A stretch of 9,855 nucleotides of DNA, taken from CAVUOA01 sp963742955 (lineage in GTDB: Bacteria; Bacteroidota; Ignavibacteria; Tepidaquicellales; OLB5). Shown one piece after another: positions 7,976 to 9,855 of this stretch (positions are counted from its first letter, which is position 1; each line of letters starts with the position of its first letter). A program made the position numbers and the translations under genes. The DNA lies in contig CAVUOA010000021.1 in NCBI GenBank assembly GCA_963742955.1, positions 1 through 9,855 of the forward strand, read 5' to 3'. The notes under the pieces were generated by a model. It ran no database searches. It was given only the letters and a program-made list of their open reading frames with translations, and was not told the origin of the DNA.

Positions 7976-8531
7976 TTAATTGCAAAAATATAAATTTGAA
8001 TGAACAATAAAATAATGGTCAGACCATATATTAAAAAAATAATTCATGTGCTTTACACTCAAGCCAGCGGAGTATTTTTTGGAAAGATTATACTGAATTT
8101 CTTGAAACCCAGAGTTAACCGGGGTAAACTGTATTTCTTTGTTTTCAGGATAATGGATTGCCACTAGATTGGGCCCGATTTCGGCGAAATATGTTAATTT
8201 TTCTTTAAACCAGTTCCCCAAATGACGGAAGAAAACTGATATTAAAGCTGTTATCTAAACCATCGAGGTCTTTTTTGCTGTATTCAAGCCCTAAGTTCAA
8301 ATAAAACGGATGATAAATTTTTTGAATATAAGCAAAAGCTAACAAGAAATCTGAAATCATGATTACGCTTAAGCTCATCCGTTTTGAAACGAAAAGCTTT
8401 TGCAAAACCGAAACCAATTGAAATGTTAGTTAAATCATCTTTTTATTTCTAACGGGATAGGAGGCTGGAGTTTGAGCATGAAGCTCAATTGAGAAGATTA
8501 CAGCAAGAAGAACCGTACAAATTGTTTTCAT
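7976..8531 (-). CDS. Small exported OMP-like beta-barrel protein, copy 1, frameshifted
   Basis: The ATG at 8531 opens a signal peptide (MKTICTVLLAVIFSIELHAQ) with a likely cut after HAQ. Inserting one base into the A5 run (8440-8444) lets the frame continue NKKDDLTNISIGFGFAKAF. Later pieces are FYLNLGLEYSKKDLDGLDN, KLTYFAEIGPNLVAIHYPE, IQYNLSKKYSAGLSVKH and a tail ending HSNLYFCN. The alternating hydrophobic/polar pattern and aromatic residues fit a small outer-membrane beta-barrel of about 185 residues. It starts about 19 bp after the stop of copy 2, so the three genes probably share a transcript. I recognise no named family; function is unknown. Frame changes occur near 8442, between about 8320 and 8400, and near 8215. 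Confidence 0.7.
8440..8444. other. Homopolymer frameshift (T5) in OMP-like copy 1
   Basis: As given, the frame after the signal peptide reads NKKMI and stops. One extra T on the plus strand (A on the minus) gives NKKDDLTNISIGFGFAKAF, a plausible first barrel strand. The stop is therefore most simply an undercalled homopolymer. Confidence 0.65.
8472..8488. repeat. Inverted repeat at the signal-peptide cleavage site, copy 1
   Basis: TTGAGC (8472-8477) and GCTCAA (8483-8488) pair around ATGAA. The same element occurs in the two sister genes at 9028-9042 and 9606-9624. It encodes the ELHAQ cleavage region on the minus strand. Confidence 0.55.
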
Positions 8532-8550
8532 ATTGCAGCAGATTACTTGT

Positions 8551-9084
8551 TTAATGTACAGATTTCTTAAAATCTATACGCAAGGTAAAAACCACCCAAC
8601 GAAAAGTGACCGTTTCATCGTTATCACCTTTAATAAACAAAGCATTTTTGATATCCAAACCAGTAGAAAAATATTTGCTCATTTTGTATTCCCCTCTCAA
8701 AAAAATCAAAACACCGGCATTATCACCAAAATTCACAAACGGTTTATGTAAATAAAGCCCGGCGCCTGTAAACAGGAGAACCTGGTTTTTAAATAAATTA
8801 AACTGCAGGTTCGGAGAAGGTACATCGCAAACCGGAATAATGATTTACCGCTGTTCCCGGAAATATTAAAATGCGTTCCGATATCAAAAAAATAATATTT
8901 TATATGAGTGAATATTAATATTTAAATCGGAAAACGGCAGGACATTTTCTCCGTATTAATCGTAAACCGTGCCGACGCCAATTGACAACTCAGACCTGTA
9001 AAGAGATGTGTTACCGGTTGTATTGGTTTGAGCATGAAGCTCTATTGAAATAAAGAATATGAGTATTAATATTATTGATTTCAT
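8551..9084 (-). CDS. Small exported OMP-like beta-barrel protein, copy 2, frameshifted
   Basis: The ATG at 9084 gives a signal peptide MKSIILILIFFISIELHAQ, sharing SIELHAQT with copy 1. The mature part runs NTTGNTSLYRSELSIGVGTV, NVLPFSDLNINIHSYKILFF, LQFNLFKNQVLLFTGAGLYL, VLIFLRGEYKMSKYFSTGLD and IKNALFIKGDNDETV. Alternating strands and short turns fit an outer-membrane barrel of about 175 residues. The stop at 8551-8553 is that of the long terminal frame; another frame ends SLGGFYLAYRF with its stop at 8567-8569, and the terminal Phe typical of outer-membrane barrels suggests this is the true end. Frame changes or stops occur near 8955, 8890 and 8820. Its start lies next to or overlaps the end of copy 3 (ATGA at 9081-9084). 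Function is unknown. Confidence 0.68.
9028..9042. repeat. Inverted repeat at the signal-peptide cleavage site, copy 2
   Basis: The sequence is TTGAGCATGAAGCTC, the same element as at 8472 except that the right arm is shorter: GAGC pairs with GCTC around ATGAA. It encodes the ELHAQ region of the second OMP-like protein. Confidence 0.45.
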
Positions 9085-9093
9085 AAACTATCT

Positions 9094-9666
9094 TTAGTAA
9101 AAAAACTGCACTCCCGCAGAGGGGCATAGAATTCGCTATCCAGTTCAAAAGGACTCAAGCTAATTAATGACATATATCTTAAGCCGGCGGATATGCCAAA
9201 ATTATTGTTTAGCATGAAAACATATTTCGGATTTACAATCCCAAAAAAACCGCCGAAGGGACCGCTTACCCATCCTTCAAGTCCGAAAAACAAATAAACA
9301 ATATGACGGCCTGATATTTATTATCTGTAATTCAAACCAACGACAGCAACTCTGAGCCCGATTTTATTTTCTTATCAGATATAGCCCCGGCTTCAAACCT
9401 GAAGAATAACTTTTTCTCGCCAATGCTTATTCCATAAGAACCCCATAGGGTGTGGATATATCCCTTAAATGAAGGTTTTTCAGACGGGTCAAATATGGGA
9501 CCGTATTCAATACCAACATGTTGGGCTGTTTCTTTGAATTTGCCTGGAAACATCTTTAAGCTTAAGTGGTTTAAAATTAAATTCGGTATTGATTATAGAA
9601 ATTAGTTTGAGCATTAAGCTCAAAGGAAAGTATAACAGCAAGAAGAACCGCACAAATTGTTTTCAT
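9094..9666 (-). CDS. Small exported OMP-like beta-barrel protein, copy 3, frameshifted
   Basis: The ATG at 9666 gives a signal peptide MKTICAVLLAVILSFELNAQ, almost identical to copy 1. The mature protein is spread over frames: FPGKFKETAQHVGIEYGPIF, SFKGYIHTLWGSYGISIGEK, KLFFRFEAGAISDKK, IGLRVAVVGLNYR, FFGLEGWVSGPFGGFFGIVN, KYVFMLNNNFGISAGLRYMS, with a cryptic end PSAGVQFFY and stop at 9094-9096. The terminal aromatic residue and repeated Gly/aromatic strands fit an outer-membrane beta-barrel of about 190 residues. Two adjacent in-frame stops near 9320 could instead split it into two genes. I favour one gene because the combined length matches the sisters and only one signal peptide is present. 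It is the first gene of the three-gene set. Function is unknown. Confidence 0.66.
9606..9624. repeat. Inverted repeat at the signal-peptide cleavage site, copy 3
   Basis: TTTGAGC (9606-9612) and GCTCAAA (9618-9624) pair perfectly around ATTAA. This is the longest-armed of the three copies. It encodes the FELNAQ region of the third OMP-like protein. Confidence 0.5.
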
Positions 9667-9703
9667 ATTGCAGCCGATTGCTTCTTAAATAGCCGGGTGC
9701 AAT

Positions 9704-9734
9704 ATAATAGAAATAATTAAGTAGCAACAGGCAA
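9704..9734 (-). promoter_or_regulatory. Weak promoter candidate for the OMP-like gene set
   Basis: On the minus strand TTGCCT (9729-9734) and TATTAT (9704-9709) are separated by 19 bases, about 40 bp before the ATG at 9666. The spacing is long for a sigma-70 promoter and I do not see a clear Bacteroidota-type TAnnTTTG element, so this is only a candidate. Confidence 0.2.
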
Positions 9735-9750
9735 ATCAAATTCCAGACTT

Positions 9751-9848
9751 TATTAACCTCGTAAGACTCATCAATTTATAAACCTTATAAACTTTATAAA
9801 CCTTATAAACTTTATAAACCTTATAAACCTTATAAACCTTTAAAACTA
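9751..9848. repeat. 9-bp tandem repeat array (TATAAACCT/TATAAACTT)
   Basis: Seven contiguous 9-bp units run from 9777 to 9839: TATAAACCT at units 1, 3, 5, 6 and 7, and TATAAACTT at units 2 and 4. A degenerate unit follows at 9840-9848 and a single near-match (TATTAACCT) precedes at 9751-9759. The array lies about 110 bp upstream of the first OMP-like gene and reaches nearly to the window edge. There is no spacer diversity, so it is a simple tandem repeat, not a CRISPR. Confidence 0.9.
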
Positions 9849-9855
9849 TTTGCCT

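Noticed and set aside
9081..9293. Separate small gene with a TTG start
   Set aside because: The frame lacks a signal peptide and begins just after the copy 3 frame breaks; the combined length of 9094-9666 matches the sister genes, so it is read as the 3' part of copy 3.
9777..9839. CRISPR-like array
   Set aside because: The units are 9 bp, contiguous and without spacers; it is a simple tandem repeat.

Overview
The window looks like a piece of a Bacteroidota/Chlorobi-group genome, most likely an Ignavibacteria-type bacterium. The main reason is a C-terminal type IX secretion sorting domain with the NYPNPFNP signature on a gingipain-like protease. A receiver/PEP-pyruvate-binding fusion protein of a kind I know from Bacteroidota supports this. 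DNA is AT-rich, and every gene I can support lies on the minus strand.

Reading in the direction of transcription (right to left): (i) the right edge (9751-9848) holds an AT-rich array of 9-bp tandem repeats. (ii) Three consecutive small genes (9094-9666, 8551-9084, 7976-8531) encode exported proteins of about 180-190 residues that look like outer-membrane beta-barrels; their signal peptides are nearly the same and the mature parts differ. (iii) A 320-bp intergenic region (7656-7975) carries two FNR/CRP-geometry inverted repeats 22 bp apart and a separate 24-bp near-perfect palindrome. (iv) A gingipain-like (peptidase family C25) secreted protease occupies 4510-7655, with signal peptide, His/Cys dyad, Ig-like region, a beta-rich module and a T9SS sorting domain. 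(v) A 192-bp gap holds a hairpin-rich repeat and a perfect 22-bp palindrome. (vi) A DUF1343/NamZ-type exo-N-acetylmuramidase lies at 3082-4317. (vii) A roughly 1000-residue protein (62-3062) joins two receiver-like domains to a PEP/pyruvate-binding ATP-grasp domain, followed by an intrinsic terminator at 11-52.

The reading frames are broken very often. By my reading there are about 25 or more frame changes, and each gene can be followed across them because the expected protein continues in another frame. Some fall in homopolymers (T8 at 1880-1887, T5 at 8440-8444), which points to sequence/consensus error more than to real gene decay. Two stretches are worst: 1-1480 and 4822-5483. Gene limits given here are those of the reconstructed genes.

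Functionally, the protease and the OMP-like proteins are surface or secreted products, and NamZ acts on peptidoglycan fragments. The receiver/ATP-grasp protein is probably cytoplasmic and of unknown role. Whether protease, NamZ and the fusion protein form one transcript is open: they are codirectional, but hairpins sit in every gap.
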